From Theocolax elegans (lineage: Eukaryota > Arthropoda > Insecta > Hymenoptera > Cerocephalidae), in the NCBI GenBank assembly GCA_026168455.1, contig CM047426.1, positions 26,905,058 to 26,969,057 on the forward strand: a DNA stretch of 64,000 nucleotides. The letters run 5' to 3'. The translations under genes were made by a program, and so were the position numbers. Position 1 is the stretch's first letter; the number at the start of each line of letters is the position of its first letter. Shown in pieces: positions 45,360 through 58,700 of the stretch. Below the pieces are notes generated by a model. It did not search any database and was not told the origin of the DNA. It saw only the letters and a list, made by a program, of their open reading frames with translations.

Positions 45360-48300
45360 GTGAAGAGTATCTTGTTACGTACACGTATAAAGAGGCTCAA
45401 CTTGTTATTCAACTTGTTATTAAAAAACATCTTATATTTTTACATTTAAATACTGACCGAGAAGTTTAATACTATTTCAACCCGTAATCACAGTATATCT
45501 CTAAATTTTCTTTATGCATTAACTCCGAGTATGAATCCACTAATCTATTGACTGAGCTATCGCAGGCCTCAACTTTGTATTTTAATGCGTTACTCCAATA
45601 CTATAATTTCGTTATTTTTATTATATTCTGAAGTCAAAGGTGAATTAGTCACATTGATTCCAACAGAAAAAATATAAGTAACGATGTGCTAAAAGTTTGC
45701 AATTGTATATAATTTCATGGCCTCCGAATAAAAAGGTGCCGACTCAAGATTTGGTTGTAAAAAGAGGCAGCTCAAAATTTGTGTGGAAAAGAAGTCAACT
45801 GAAGACGTGGCTATGAGCTAACGTACGAACCTCGCATATATATTCATACAATAACATAGACTCACAGACACGAATAATATCCGAAAGAGTAAGCAAGACG
45901 TTAGAAGTTGCGGCCGTGATATAATTACGCGTAAATATAGGTAAATAAGAAGAGGAAAAGGGCAGAGACAAATTGAAGTGTCGAGATACGAATCTCAATG
46001 ACGTCGGACGCATTTCCAAGACGATACGTGGTTTCGGCTCGGGTTATCCTGTGCGACCTAAATACAATCTGATAGGACTGTATTACTGATCTCCGCACGG
46101 AGAGCAAAGGCACATCCAACCATCGTCAGGTCTAAGACCGTCGCTTACATATTTAGAAAAAAAAGAGGTCGTAATCGTTATAAGACCCGAACTCAACCAC
46201 GTGGCTGCCCCCATAAGTACTCACCGGCGTTTTTTAGCCTCAACATGGCACCAATTTGGTAAAAAAAACGTAAGCTCGATTTTTAACTGTAATTTCCAAG
46301 ATAGAAACTCCATCATATGTTCTTCTTCAATAAGAAAATACATGAATCGTTCTTCCCTTCATTATTTTTATTTCAGTCCCGTACTCTCAGGTAGTGACGC
46401 ACTCCCATTCGAAAATAATTATTAAGCCAATAATTGTTCATGGCTTCTCGATTTTTGTACTCGAAAAGTATTTGTTAAACTACACGACACAGTTAAATCA
46501 GCGAAACACACGTACACTTTATAATTTTATATCACAAGAGCACGACACGTGTTAGTTTGTAATTATAGCTTGTAAATAGATATATTTAGTTAATAAAATA
46601 TCCATTCGTCTTCACTGGAATAATTAGTCATTCCTGTGAATGTGTGATGTGAATTTAGGACTTGTTCTTCTAAGTAGTTAATTTTCTCCCTTCGGCAAAA
46701 GTGGAGTTATCTGAGCTTAATCGAGACATGCGGAAACGCAAAAGTGTGTCCTTCCGAGTTCAATGTCTTTATAGACTTTGCGAACGTGCTGATTTGCAAG
46801 GAGCCTATTTTGCTTCGGTTAGGCCCGAAACTATTACAAATTGTATTTATATTTATCAGCTCATCCCCATGCAAAATATCCACGTCGCAAACTCGAAATT
46901 CGGTTAGAATAGGAGTCAACTCCACATTTATCTGAAAAAGGAGCGAGTACACAAGCTAAAATAATATTATTAAATATTGAATGAAAACTATTGTCGCAAA
47001 ACATTATTTTTATATGGCATCAGTTAAATACTTTAAAATTCAAAAACAGTGAGCATTTATAGATTTTTGGTACGCTAAATATGAATCTGAGATTAATATC
47101 GGGCTAGTGAATTCATAAAAGGTAAACTAAACAAAAAAAAATACAAATTTAAACAATAATCTAACATTGTCCGAATTTCGAAAATCTCTCAATTTCAAAA
47201 TTAACTATATAATTATTTAAATAATTATTTTATTAATATTAAAAAAGTAAATTATTAAAAACATCTTCAATAGGTGTATAAATCAGCAAGTAACTTATCC
47301 AATGCATATCGGTTTACAATCCTAAAAGTTGTTAATTATTTTTTATCGAATTGTGAAGTATTTTTTTAATAAAAAAAAATATTAGTTTTTTAGTGTTTCC
47401 CTTTTGTTTTCTTAATAAATAATTTGTAAAACATGAAATTTACCGCTATATATATATATTACATATAATAATTTACATATTTAGAAGAACAACATATCAA
47501 AATGTTGTAAATCAATTAAATCTTGTTAATATTTTAATATTTTATAATTAAAGTTTTAAATAAATTCAAACTCTGCTTCGTTAGTCGGATATACGTTGTT
47601 CTAATTATATAATAAAGAGAAAATAATATTTATATAGCTTTTATTTAGAAGCAAATATCAAAGTAGAACCATATTAATACACACATGAGTTTATTACAAT
47701 GACAAATTTAATAACCATTCATATCAAATGAGTATTTACGGATTAAAATATAGCAACGCTTTTTACCAGCAATTTTTTTAAAACTCATAACAGAATTAAT
47801 CGGAAAATTTTAGATATACCAAAAAATTCATTATAGATTTATAAATTTTACAAACCTATATCTTGATATATTTCCAATTAATTAATCACAATTTATATAC
47901 ATTTCATAAAATCAATAATAATTCCTTCTATACTTTTTACGTTGGCTTCAAAGAGATTTTAGATATTGATTAAATCGTTGTTTGATAAATAAAATATACT
48001 TCAGAGCGTATTTTTAATTGATTAAATATGTAAGTATTATAAAAGTCATTATCTGTATAAATATATTTTTATTTTACAAAATCTTGGAGCATATACCAAT
48101 AAATTTTACATATACGTAAACATGAGATAGAACAAATAATAATTACTTGAAAGTATGTTTCTAAACATTGAATTTAGTTCTTCGTTTCTTTCAAACCGAG
48201 TTGAAAAAGTTGTCGAGATAAAAAAGAACATTTTACCTTTTTTTCTAAAGGGCTCTTTCAACATTTCCTCCGGTTTATCGCATCTCTTCCGTCTCCACTC

Positions 48301-49900
48301 ACTTTATCTTTCCTTTCTTTCGTCAAATTGATCTCCTGGTACCGTAAACTACTCCCTTCATCCTATTTGAATGACCGAAGATTTTAATAGTTTAACTCCT
48401 ACGAAAAATATCTTATTGCTTTCATTATTGTTATCTAAATGCTTCTTTCAAAATGCCGCCTTACACATGCGTTATATCGATTTATTTTGATTAGTAATAT
48501 TCTTGATAAAAGTATCTTCCTGATACGATTACAATTTTAGTATCAGTTTTATTAATTCATAGTAAAAAGTAAACATTTCCTGCGATTATACAAAAAGAAA
48601 AAAAATTAATAAATATTATGATTTAATTAATAAAAAGTGAGAGATAGATTAAAATTTGTTCCATGCTGTGTTTTGTTTAAAAATTTTCCATACTGATATT
48701 ACGATTTTCATAAAAAATATTTAAATAATTTTTATAAAATTCTTCTCTCTATGTATTTCTATAATCTAGTATAAAAACGAAATATTACTCTTACTGCAGT
48801 TAGATGGAATTTATTACATTAAATTACCAAGAAGATGTTGAATTTAAACTATTAACTAGTATTCATGCACCGAACTTACTTCTTTATTATTTGGATTAGT
48901 TTTTGAATTTGAATAATATTTGATATTACTACGTTTTAGTAGCTTCTAACTATTTCCTTAATTAAATGTTTAATATACGTGGAATTAAATTAAAGTTCAT
49001 ATAAACTTTTAAGTCACAATTATTACGTTTGTATAATCAGTAAATGATACTTAAATTACGCATTCTCCAGAAAGTCTCGTTGACATTTCTAAATTTTAAA
49101 TTCGCAACCGATAAGTGTTTTATTCGTGTATGATAAAGTTAATTATTAAGTAAAACCTTATTTTTTCTAATAAATTCACTACTTTAATACATTTTCAAGC
49201 GTTTACTTTCGGTTTAATGTCATAAGTTTGAAACATCGTATATCTAAGTTAAGATTATTATTTTTTTCGATTCCAAACGTAAAACAACCTTATTCTCGTG
49301 CTTCGGTTTAAATCTTTGTAATAATTTTATTACATATACGCAAAGTAATTTTTTCAATTATGTGTAACATTACATTTTTTTATATACCGCAAGAAAAGTA
49401 TGTGTAAAATATACACAAAATGTGCCCTCATTTAAAAGAATTAACCCTTTAATTGGAGAGAAATTGAAGAAATTGAGCAACGAAGTTTTTATCACTGAAA
49501 ATGTAAATTATTGGAAAAAATGAATTTATTCACATTCTATGAACTATTGAATTCGAAGCTATGTGGGTACAAATAAAAGATTATTTTAGTAGTTTCGAAA
49601 TCGGTCATTTACCAAACTAGGTTCACAACTCTGTAGGGTACTACTTAATCTTTTGATCCCTGTCGCAATTTTGAAAAAATAATAGTGCAAACATCGAAAA
49701 ATAATGATACAAATGTAGGGAATGCAAGCTTATTATAATTATTTCTCGTTTGCACTTGCGCACCTTCGAAAAGGGTACATTTTCAGTAATGTAAACTATG
49801 GACATTTCCAATTTTTAGCCACGATCGTTACACGAAAGTGCTTTATATTTCATTATATATTTTGACATAAAAATAATATTTATGCAACTTAGAACTCATC
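45360..49900. other. 4.5 kb region without recognised genes
   Basis: 45700-46480 is GC-richer, with several short frames (45795-46019 -, 45925-46119 -, 46201-46425 +) and a minus-strand 5' splice-like CCG|GTGAGT at 46222. 46680-46950 is open on both strands (46701-46907 +, 46744-46935 +, 46707-46952 -), but no product is recognised. At 45519-45573 the minus strand has TAGCTCAGTCAATAG, like a tRNA A box, without a B box. 46950-49900 is AT-rich and featureless. Confidence 0.4.
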
Positions 49901-49914
49901 CAAGCCTCTCCGTA

Positions 49915-50080
49915 AAATGTATGTATGGATGTGCGTATGTATGAAATCCTCTGACCAAAATAACTCTGCTAATTTTTAATCGATTGAGCTGAAATTGACA
50001 GAGTATATTTGTTATAATTATAGAAGTCTTTGGTCCTATTTTCAGCTGCATATCGCTCATAAATTGTTGAAGATATGATG
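49915..50080 (+). repeat. Old dispersed repeat, copy 1
   Basis: Shares an ordered set of motifs with 51255-51385: an ATGTATGTATG tract, then AATTTTTAATCGATT, GCTGAAATT and ATTATAGAAGTCTTT. It is heavily diverged. Similar wording (a tract of GTAT repeats, then an ACCGATTTGGCTGAAATT-like line) is common in old insect transposons, but I cannot assign the family. Confidence 0.45.
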
Positions 50081-50190
50081 CATTTTACAATTTTGTGAAA
50101 TTGGTTTATGCACATGGTCTCCAAAAATACTATTCTTACGCATATAATAAATGTTTCCTGTGCAATACTTTCTGATTCGAGCAATATTTT

Positions 50191-50301
50191 TAAAGATACG
50201 CATATGAAAACAATGAAAAGCATTGAAAATCTACAATAAAGCACGTTTTTTCGTTATAAATTAAAATGTATCACTTTGATATAAAAAGTATAAATATGCG
50301 A
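50191..50301 (+). repeat. Local tandem duplication, unit 1
   Basis: About 110 bp (AAAATCTAC, ACGTTTTTTCGTTATAAAT, ATATGCGAA) repeated at 50343-50452 with about 15-25% divergence and an offset of about 152 bp. Function unknown. The minus frame 49969-50244 overlaps it and is not supported as a gene. Confidence 0.6.
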
Positions 50302-50342
50302 AATATTCCCATTGAACACTTCATGATCAGAACTGTTTTTTT

Positions 50343-50452
50343 TAAGATAACAATACAAAAACGATTAAATCATTAAAAATCTATACAAAAGTACGTTTTT
50401 TCGTTATAAATAAAAATATATTATTTTTATCAAAAAAATGAAAATAGGCGAA
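50343..50452 (+). repeat. Local tandem duplication, unit 2
   Basis: Diverged second copy of 50191-50301. ACGTTTTTTCGTTATAAAT is shared exactly. Confidence 0.6.
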
Positions 50453-51254
50453 GAAAATAAACATAATAAAATATACGTTTCATCATGACAACAGCAAAAT
50501 AATTAATAAAAATTTTTGTAATTTAAAAAAAAGTCTATTTATTACAATTACAATATAAATATTGTATTACTAGACGTATGTAGAAAAAGAAATATAACTA
50601 AATATTTATAATCAACTTATAGTAAAATAATTAACTTATATTTGAACATTAAAAAATATTTTAACTAATACCATGTCATATAGGTATAATATAATTTAGT
50701 AAACTTACGAATTAAGTATGAACATTCAAGTTTATGACTAGATCAATTATTTACTTAAATAAGACTTGCTGCAATAAAAGTGTTATACACTTTTGACATC
50801 TAAATACTGTTCGAGATAAACATCTTTCTCTTCTTCTAGTGCATATTCATATTTTCCGTATACAAAGTAAGAATAATAAGTAATCAGCTTTTATTTAATT
50901 TAGATGGATCGTAATATAAAATAAGACATTTTTATAAGTGTATGAATCGGGCTGGAAAACTGAAGAATAGTATAGAATGAAGAATAATTTTATTATTAAT
51001 TAATATAAATAAAAAATAATATAATAGAATTGTAAAGAATTAATATAACTGTTACTAAGATTTCATTTTATTATTATCTGTATGTAGATTGTAAAAATGC
51101 TTCAAAACGAGGATTTATTGTATACAATACCAATAGAGAAGAAAAAGCATGCTATCAAAAAAAGACCGATCCCTTTTCATTTTCATAGGTCCACCATCCT
51201 TAAAATGTAATACTATAAATATTTAGTAAAATAAGTAATTTTAAACGTTTTTGA
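50453..51254. other. AT-rich sequence between old repeats
   Basis: No open frame, RNA or repeat end recognised. Confidence 0.4.
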
Positions 51255-51385
51255 AAATGTATGTATGCTTGTATGTATGTACTATGTATGTACAAGCCAA
51301 TCGAAAAATTCAGTCAATTTTTAACCGATCTGGCTAAAATTTATTTTTATCGTAACTTTTAAGTATTATAGTCTTTTATTTTTAA
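51255..51385 (+). repeat. Old dispersed repeat, copy 2
   Basis: Second copy of the motif set at 49915-50080: ATGTATGTATG tract, AATTTTTAACCGATCTGGC, TAAAATTT, ATTATAGTCTTTTA. Confidence 0.45.
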
Positions 51386-53995
51386 AACATTCAACGATCG
51401 TGCCTGGAATGTAAAAACGTATAACTTTTACATAGTTCAGCCTCTCTAAAACCAAATATATGAACTAAAAGTACGAAATCTTTTAAAATAATATTATGAA
51501 CTCTTACAATATAAATCGTAAAAATGTAACAGATATCAAATCAATAAAACTTTTTCTTCTTTTAGCAGTTTTTTTTTATCAATAATCAATAAAAAAATGT
51601 ATAAATAACTCAATTTCTAATTTTCTATTGATATAATTCGAGAGAATATGTGAATCGAAAGTAAATAACAAATGAATCTTAACGTATCTAAATTATATAC
51701 ATAACTAATATGTAGTAGCATAATTGACTAATATCAATTTTAAAACCAAATTCAGCTAAAATATCGGTTTGAATAGGTCTATATACCTGCTTTGACATTG
51801 TTCATTATAGTTGCAGGAACAATAGCAACACTGAACATTTGAAATGTTCTCGAATTTATACGAGTGGGCTTATGTTACGCTAATAAACGTATTTACCTTT
51901 GTCGCTGTAAATATGCAGAGCTTTGCATCGTAATAACTAAGCAATAACGCATAATTACTCACACTGACTTTTCATAACCTGATTCTATAATAACTACCGA
52001 TGTTAGAAATAAAATACTCCGTTATACGAAAGATCAATAAGTAAAGATATTTTTCAACCGAAATTGAGAATCTCTACATTTGATTTAAAAGTTAAATGAG
52101 TCATTAAACTAAAATAACGTACATTTTGTTCTTGATGCTTTTTAATATTATTATTCGTCAACGTTGAAAAAATATTGCAGTACAACAGTGTCGTAATTAA
52201 CAATGCATTACACTGAAATCCATTTTGTAGAGGTACAGTCGTAGAACGATTAATTGAATCCATAGGCAAAGCTACCTACGCCCAATAAACGCTTTCATTG
52301 CTTATATCGACTGGTTTAATATCGACTCATCCGCGGTATACCTGAAGCTCTGGCAGTTGCTAGGCGCGTAGATTTACGTACGCGTGCGTTATTACACGGC
52401 AGCGTGTTCATATATAGCGCTCCATAAAAATGAATTCAAGCTAAAGAAAAATTAAAACAAAAAGTCTCAGGTTTTAAGATGTAGCTAATGTAATAAATGG
52501 GTTATGAAACATTTTGCGTTCGTTTTCATTTTGTTGTAGTGCGCTTGTAATTAAATTCTGATCGAATATTCAGAAATCATTGATAAATATTTGTAGTCGA
52601 AATTTTGAAAGTCCAACTCTAGGAAGTTCCATCAACTATCGTGAACAACGAATAAAGAAGAGCCTACTTTAATTTAAAATCAAGTTATCGTTTGGAGAAA
52701 CCGAAAAAATTTAAATCTCATATACGTTTTACCGAACGATTAAATTATTTTATTTGAATTAGTAGTCGAAATTTAAACAAATCTACAAACGTAGCTATTT
52801 ATTATTAATATTTCAGCAATATAAACATAATATAGTTTCAAAACTTTAGCTCTTGATTGTTTTGAAATTTTGATCACGGTTCATATTAAAAAATTTATCG
52901 AAAAATTCGAAATTTGTAAATATCTCAAAGTTACAGAAGTATTAAGAAACTAATTAAAGAATGGCGATTACTTATGGATTGGATATATTTTGAAAAAAAT
53001 AATGGTGTAATATATACACTCGAATAACGACGATTTCCATTATTACGCCACTGTACATTGGATATGTATTGTGTGCAACGCGAGATGGAAGACGCTCCCT
53101 CGGAAGTGCTCGTTAAAATTAATTAATTAATTACTTTGCTTGAGTGGGACAAACGGGATAACAAAATGTGTGATACTATGATAATATGTATGCACATGAT
53201 AAATACACGTATAAACCCACAGGATGTTAATAGTTTAAATAAGTTCAAGTTTTGTATCATAGGTACACGTTTTCCTAATAGGGTGGGATGACCTTTTCGC
53301 TACAGACCGAGTAATATAAATGAATTTTTATTCAATACTGCGTTGTTAAGAAAATGTTTTAAATGTTGTAATTTTTTAATTTACTTCAACTTTGCGAAAT
53401 CGATTTTGATTGGCCGCTCACAGGCTGTGACATCATGATTATACAGTTTTGAACTAAGTACACGGCACTTGCCATTTTAAACAATTTTTACTTCTTTAGC
53501 ACTATGTTTTTAAGTCGGATTCAAGTAATCTGGCTAAATTAAATTTAAACATGATATGTAAATGTATTAGTCTAGGCGAAAGATTTAATGCACTAGAAGT
53601 GAGAGAAGCGAAAACAACACGTAATTACATATCAACTTACATTTGTTATTTTAATAACTAATTAAGGCGAGTACATGCAGAATAAATGCTGTTGTTAATT
53701 TTCACTACTCGTGTAGTTTATCATGCTAAAACTTCAAAATTGCACACCATCGTGACGTCATTGCGGTAGTAAACCAATAACGAAGCGTTTACGTGTCACG
53801 TGAGCAAATTTAAAAATTGGTAATTTTGCAACATATTATTTAGGTGTTGTTAAATAAATGTAAAAATTAATATATTTCGTTCATTTGCTATAACAATCAA
53901 CTACCCGTTTGAGTGGACAATTAAAATTATTATATCGATTAAATTTCCGACTTTTTTAAGCTTTTTACACGTGACAGTGTAATTAAATCTTGGTA
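51386..53995. other. Region without recognised genes
   Basis: AT-rich with GC-richer patches. 52260-52440 has CpG and looks like regulatory DNA. 53390-53810 has an ATTGG box near 53410, a perfect CRE palindrome TGACGTCA near 53754, a CCAAT box and a CACGTG E box near 53799. The two flanks of that stretch are vaguely inverted copies. The minus frame 52054-52269 has no recognisable domain. Confidence 0.4.
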
Positions 53996-54687
53996 CACTG
54001 AAAAAATCTTCGGGCTCCGACTTCACATACCCGTGCACCAACTAAACGAAACAAAGGGAAGATCGCGCCTTCCAAATTCGTAACTTCGGCATCCGATTTT
54101 CGGGCTTCTCCTGCCCGACAGCCGTATGAGTGAGATCCGACGGTATACGTGAAGAGCGCGTTCGTAATCGTCGCCGAGTCCGCGTTTGTCGTTATTCGAT
54201 CGCAAAACACTAAATCACCTCTAACTTGTATTCTACTGCATATTTTGACCTCAAATTTTGTACACATCTCCTTTAACATATTTTGAATAATACTGTAGTT
54301 TTAATTTGTCGTTTTTTAAAACTTCCTCACTCACTTTTTTCAATTAAGAAATTAGTAGTGGATTAAAAAATATTTTTTGTTTATAATTTTTTTCATGTGT
54401 TTGATAATACTTTAGACATTTTGTAATGATACAGTAAGGAACTAGTACTAGTAATGTATAATCTGGAAATTTTTTAAAAGGTTTCGTTAATTAGATTCTG
54501 AGTTACGGCGAGTTCAAAATAAAATATTTTTTTTAATTGGCCGAGTCGGTGCGTCGAGACTCGCATAGTAGTGGTCCCTTCATTTCGGGCAGTTCCTGCC
54601 CGAAAAGTCGTACTTCTGCTGCGCGAAAGTAACGTAGCGCTTGTGCACGGCGCATTGTATAGTCGGTGCCCGGACATTTTTTCAGTG
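53996..54687. mobile_element. 692 bp TIR element with TA target duplication
   Basis: The left end CACTGAAAAAATCTTCGGGC and the right end read inward CACTGAAAAAATGTCCGGGC continue to CCGAC on both sides. This is a TIR of about 27 bp with few mismatches, flanked by TA at 53994-53995 and 54688-54689, as for Tc1/mariner-type elements. Both halves carry a CGGGC...CCTGCCCG hairpin (54104-54120 and 54587-54603). The end thirds are GC-rich and the centre AT-rich. Minus frames 53983-54279, 54474-54731 and 54533-54739 have no transposase motifs. Confidence 0.7.
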
Positions 54688-54689
54688 TA

Positions 54690-55249
54690 AGCATTTTGAT
54701 GGTTTGATGTGTTATGACAATCATATGACAATCATACAAAAACTAGAATTATATTTATATGAGCTATTTTCGCATAAATTCTCTTATGTTTCTACATGTG
54801 CAAATATTGTTATTTAAAACTTTGTAAAAATTAAATTAGCTAATGAGAATTTTCATTGAACCTGCTTAATTTATTCGTACAGAAATTCGTCTTGACCATG
54901 TCATCAAACAGTAATCGGTAATGTGGAGTTCTAATATGAATTGTATAAATTATTGTTATCTGTATCTCCATATAACAGCAGATTAATTTATTGAACAATT
55001 TTCTATTCAATACATGAAAAATTCAATATTAATAAAAATGTTTAAATTTATCGAGTTCAGTTAAAATCTAGTACATTAATAAATTATTTATTTGGTCAAA
55101 CATTTGTTAATATAACTATAGAATATATCTGGATAAAATATACAGATTTGTAATCATACAATGATATCTTCACTTTTAAATTGTATCAAAGATATTGAAA
55201 CCCAACGCGAAGTATTATTATCAAATAAAATATACGTGACGATATAACA
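54690..55249. other. AT-rich sequence, no feature recognised
   Basis: Spacer between the TIR element and the GC-rich block; nothing recognised. Confidence 0.45.
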
Positions 55250-55786
55250 AGTGTTCAGCGGAGTAAATTATTTCCACTTGAATTTAAAGGAGGAGAATCT
55301 TCTTGGAGAAGTGAAAGATCGCTGTTTTACAAAAAAAAATGATAGCGCCACTGTCGTTAAAATCGATTGTCAAGCTGCGGACGTTCTGAAGCTCGTTAGA
55401 GGCAACTTATTAGTAAGCGTCCCGCGCGCAACGATGACGACCGGCAGCGTGGGCCGCGACGAGACGGGCCCGTTATCCGCGGTCCGTGCGCGAGAATCGG
55501 CGTGCGTTTTAGTGTCGAACGCCCCTCCGCACCGAGTGATCTTCTGCTGTTTACGCGCGGTCAAGCCAGGTATAGGAAGTTCAAATCGCCAGTTTCGTTG
55601 ACGCGTGTATTGTTGATCCTGGTGCAAGTGAGGGCCCTCGCTGACGCTCCGATGATGGGATTTATTATGGGCTGCACGTGTTTCAAGGGTACCAGCTTGA
55701 ATCATCTTTTTCAAGGTTCGTGCCCACTTTCTATTACGTTTTCTTTTCCTTTTTTTTATTTATATTTTGCATATGTGGGAATGTGA
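55250..55786 (+). other. CpG-rich block with possible exon (unidentified)
   Basis: The sharp GC and CpG rise at about 55370-55700 suggests a gene start or exon. On the plus strand a frame from ATG 55434 (MTTGSVGRDETGPLSAVRA at its start) has GC-rich third positions and ends at a usable 5' splice site, CCAG|GTATAG, at 55569, coding about 45 residues. A second plus frame (55502-55786) includes a hydrophobic SLTRVLLILVQVRALA stretch, then MGCTCFKG, which would suit an acylated N-terminus. A minus frame (55370-55714) is also open. The three readings exclude one another and none is recognised. Confidence 0.3.
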
Positions 55787-58700
55787 TGTTTACATGCAAT
55801 AATACAACAATTTTTATGTAGTTTTTAATTTGATTTTATTTACTTACTTACGTGTAGATACAACAAATGAAACATATTTATTTTATCGTGCTATTCACGT
55901 GATTTTATTCGTATGAGACTTACAAGATAAGACTTTACATTTCATTTAAAAGACTTACAATATCATTACGCTAATAATATTATAATAATAAATATCATTT
56001 CTTTGGTGATACTGTATTTTCTTTTGCAAAATATGTACAACGAAAATTACACGAAAATATACGAGAAGATAGTATAAACAATGCATACCATATAAGGAAA
56101 TCTGGAAATCATAGATTATTAATGACTGTAGCATTATAGTTTGAATAATAAACTAATTGATCGAATGCGGTAAGGGTTCTAAACCATACGGTTAGATTAA
56201 TATTCATGTTAAATTCATATTTATGTAATTACGCAGCTTCCGAAGTATTGTTCGATTGCAGCATAATATTCCGAAATGCGTATGGAACACACACACACAC
56301 ACACACATACACATTGTACATAGATTAATTTAAATATGAATTAAACAGTAGTAAAGCAAATATAACGTTACATTCTCCGTGTAATAATGGTATAGATGTG
56401 CTTGGGAAATTTAACCAATGTTTTCATCGAAAGTTTATGATTTGTATCGTTACACAAAAATTTAATACGAACTTTTCATCGAGCCAATAACATAAAAACA
56501 TAACGGTATATTCCGCAGGTACAAACGTTATTTATCGTAATGTCACGATTTTATTCTTCCGTGGCACGGATAAGAGCGGAACCTCGAGCGAAGCCCGTAA
56601 TGCTCGTACAGTGGCACATAAACACCTGCATACATATTAAAAAGTTGGCGTATATAGGTATATACCCTTGTAGCCTCTGTCTACTGGGTAAGCGAATGCG
56701 TCTCTAAACTTTCTGCTTCTCTTGCTTCGTAATAATGATAGAATGCTTTGCGATAATCCTTTCGGGTTTCATGCTTCTTGAATTGCAAATTCTCGAGAGC
56801 GCATGTATAAAAAATCCACGCAATGTAAATATATATATATATAAATGGTCACAAGCCAATCGTTCTATTATTTATGTGGATACTTTTTCAGAGCTTTAAT
56901 AAATATCGTATCGAATTTTTATTTCCTTCGTTTAATAATTTAATAACGTTGCTTACTAAGCTCAACGTAATTTCATATGCATTGTTGAACTTTTCGTTGT
57001 TACGATAAAATACTTTTTAAGAAAGTACACTTTTTTGTTACAATTTGAGACAACAAAATCATATTTATTAGTCATTGAATATCATAGACTTTCATTTGAC
57101 CTGTATATTTTCTTGTTAAAATTGAAGACTTTGTTATTCAGCGTCGATGCATGCTGTCGGAGAATACGTGTTTTTATTGACAATCAGAGGGATCCATTTT
57201 TTTTCATTCAGTGTCCAATTTTATGGTGAAATACCTTTCTTCTAGGCCGTTTCTTTTCATCCGTACGACAACGCGCCTAGAGATATTTTCATAAAATGTA
57301 AATTTAGAAGCAAATGGTTCAACAATTGTTAGAAACTACTAAAGTTCAACCTTTCTTAAGTTTTCTCATTTTAAATTATATAGTTTTATTATCTCTCGCG
57401 TTAAATTTAATTAATCGTTATACTAATACAGAAAAAAATGTGTTCAAGTAAGATTCACATAAAAAAATATTAAAATTTTGAATTAATTGAATAATACATT
57501 ATAGGACTGATAACTACAACAAAGACTGTTACTTCGACATTGCAATCAAATTAACGGACGTCCACTAATAGTACATATTTTCATAAAATTGAACTTTTTT
57601 GTCAAGTTAATATAATAACTTAATTGAAAGTATAAAGTATAACTTATATAAAAAAGTTCTTTTTTATGATCAAATAATTAAATTACAGCAAGCTATTATG
57701 AGTACTTAAAAGAATTAAAGCTTCTCGAAAAAAGGTACAAGAGGTAGTATCAAAGTAGATTTAAAAGAGACGACGAAAATTTAAGTTAGCCCTATGGTGA
57801 AGAGAGCGTAAAGTCCTTCCGCGTCTCTCATGGTGCGCAAAGGTAAATTAACGTGAAACACTAATTACCTACTTGGTAACTAGGACTAAGAACCGATATA
57901 GATTGTACGACAGGCTGAACCATAGATTTTACAAAAAAATTTGTAAATTATATAAAAAATGTATATCTCATTGCGGAAAGCCATACTTTTCTCTTTATTC
58001 AATCGATTCTAAACCGAAATACATTTTATGTATGAAATTGTAAAATTTTATTTGACAAGTAAACATTTATTTAATATCATTTTAAAAAAGGTCAATCGAA
58101 TCATTTTTTTTATAATTATTATACCGAACTCTTTACGTATCGTTTTTGGACTCTAGGATATGATTTTAATTATTCTTTTAGCTGTACATGTATGTGTGAC
58201 ACATGTTGTATAAATAAATTCTAAGTTGTTTTGACTTATTCGAATACTGTTTAATTATTTGACATTTTGGTCTATATGTACTGTATAATTTTCATTGCAT
58301 CTTTGAGTTTAATTTCCAGAAAGTAGAAATTTCTGAATGCGCTTAAACTTAATAATCATCTACCTTCAAAACGATAAAATATAACAACATTAATAAATAC
58401 TGCGCAATATCTATCAAGATAATAATTATAAAAATCGAGATTAATTATTTTACGATAATAAAAGTCGACTACAATGATAAAAAGTTACATTTATATAGGC
58501 AAGCACATAACAACGTAGAGATAATGAATAGTCATTTATGTTAAATTGTTGATCTTTAGAATATAATATATACTAATAATAATTCTTAATAAACTTTTTA
58601 CAATATTCTACATATAATAATTCATTATCATTAATTATAAATTGTTAAATACATAATATTTTAATGCAGTTTTCAATACTTAAGGTACTGTAAAGTCTGA

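Noticed and set aside
45519..45573. tRNA gene with A box TAGCTCAGTCAATAG on the minus strand
   Set aside because: No B box follows and no acceptor stem can be formed.
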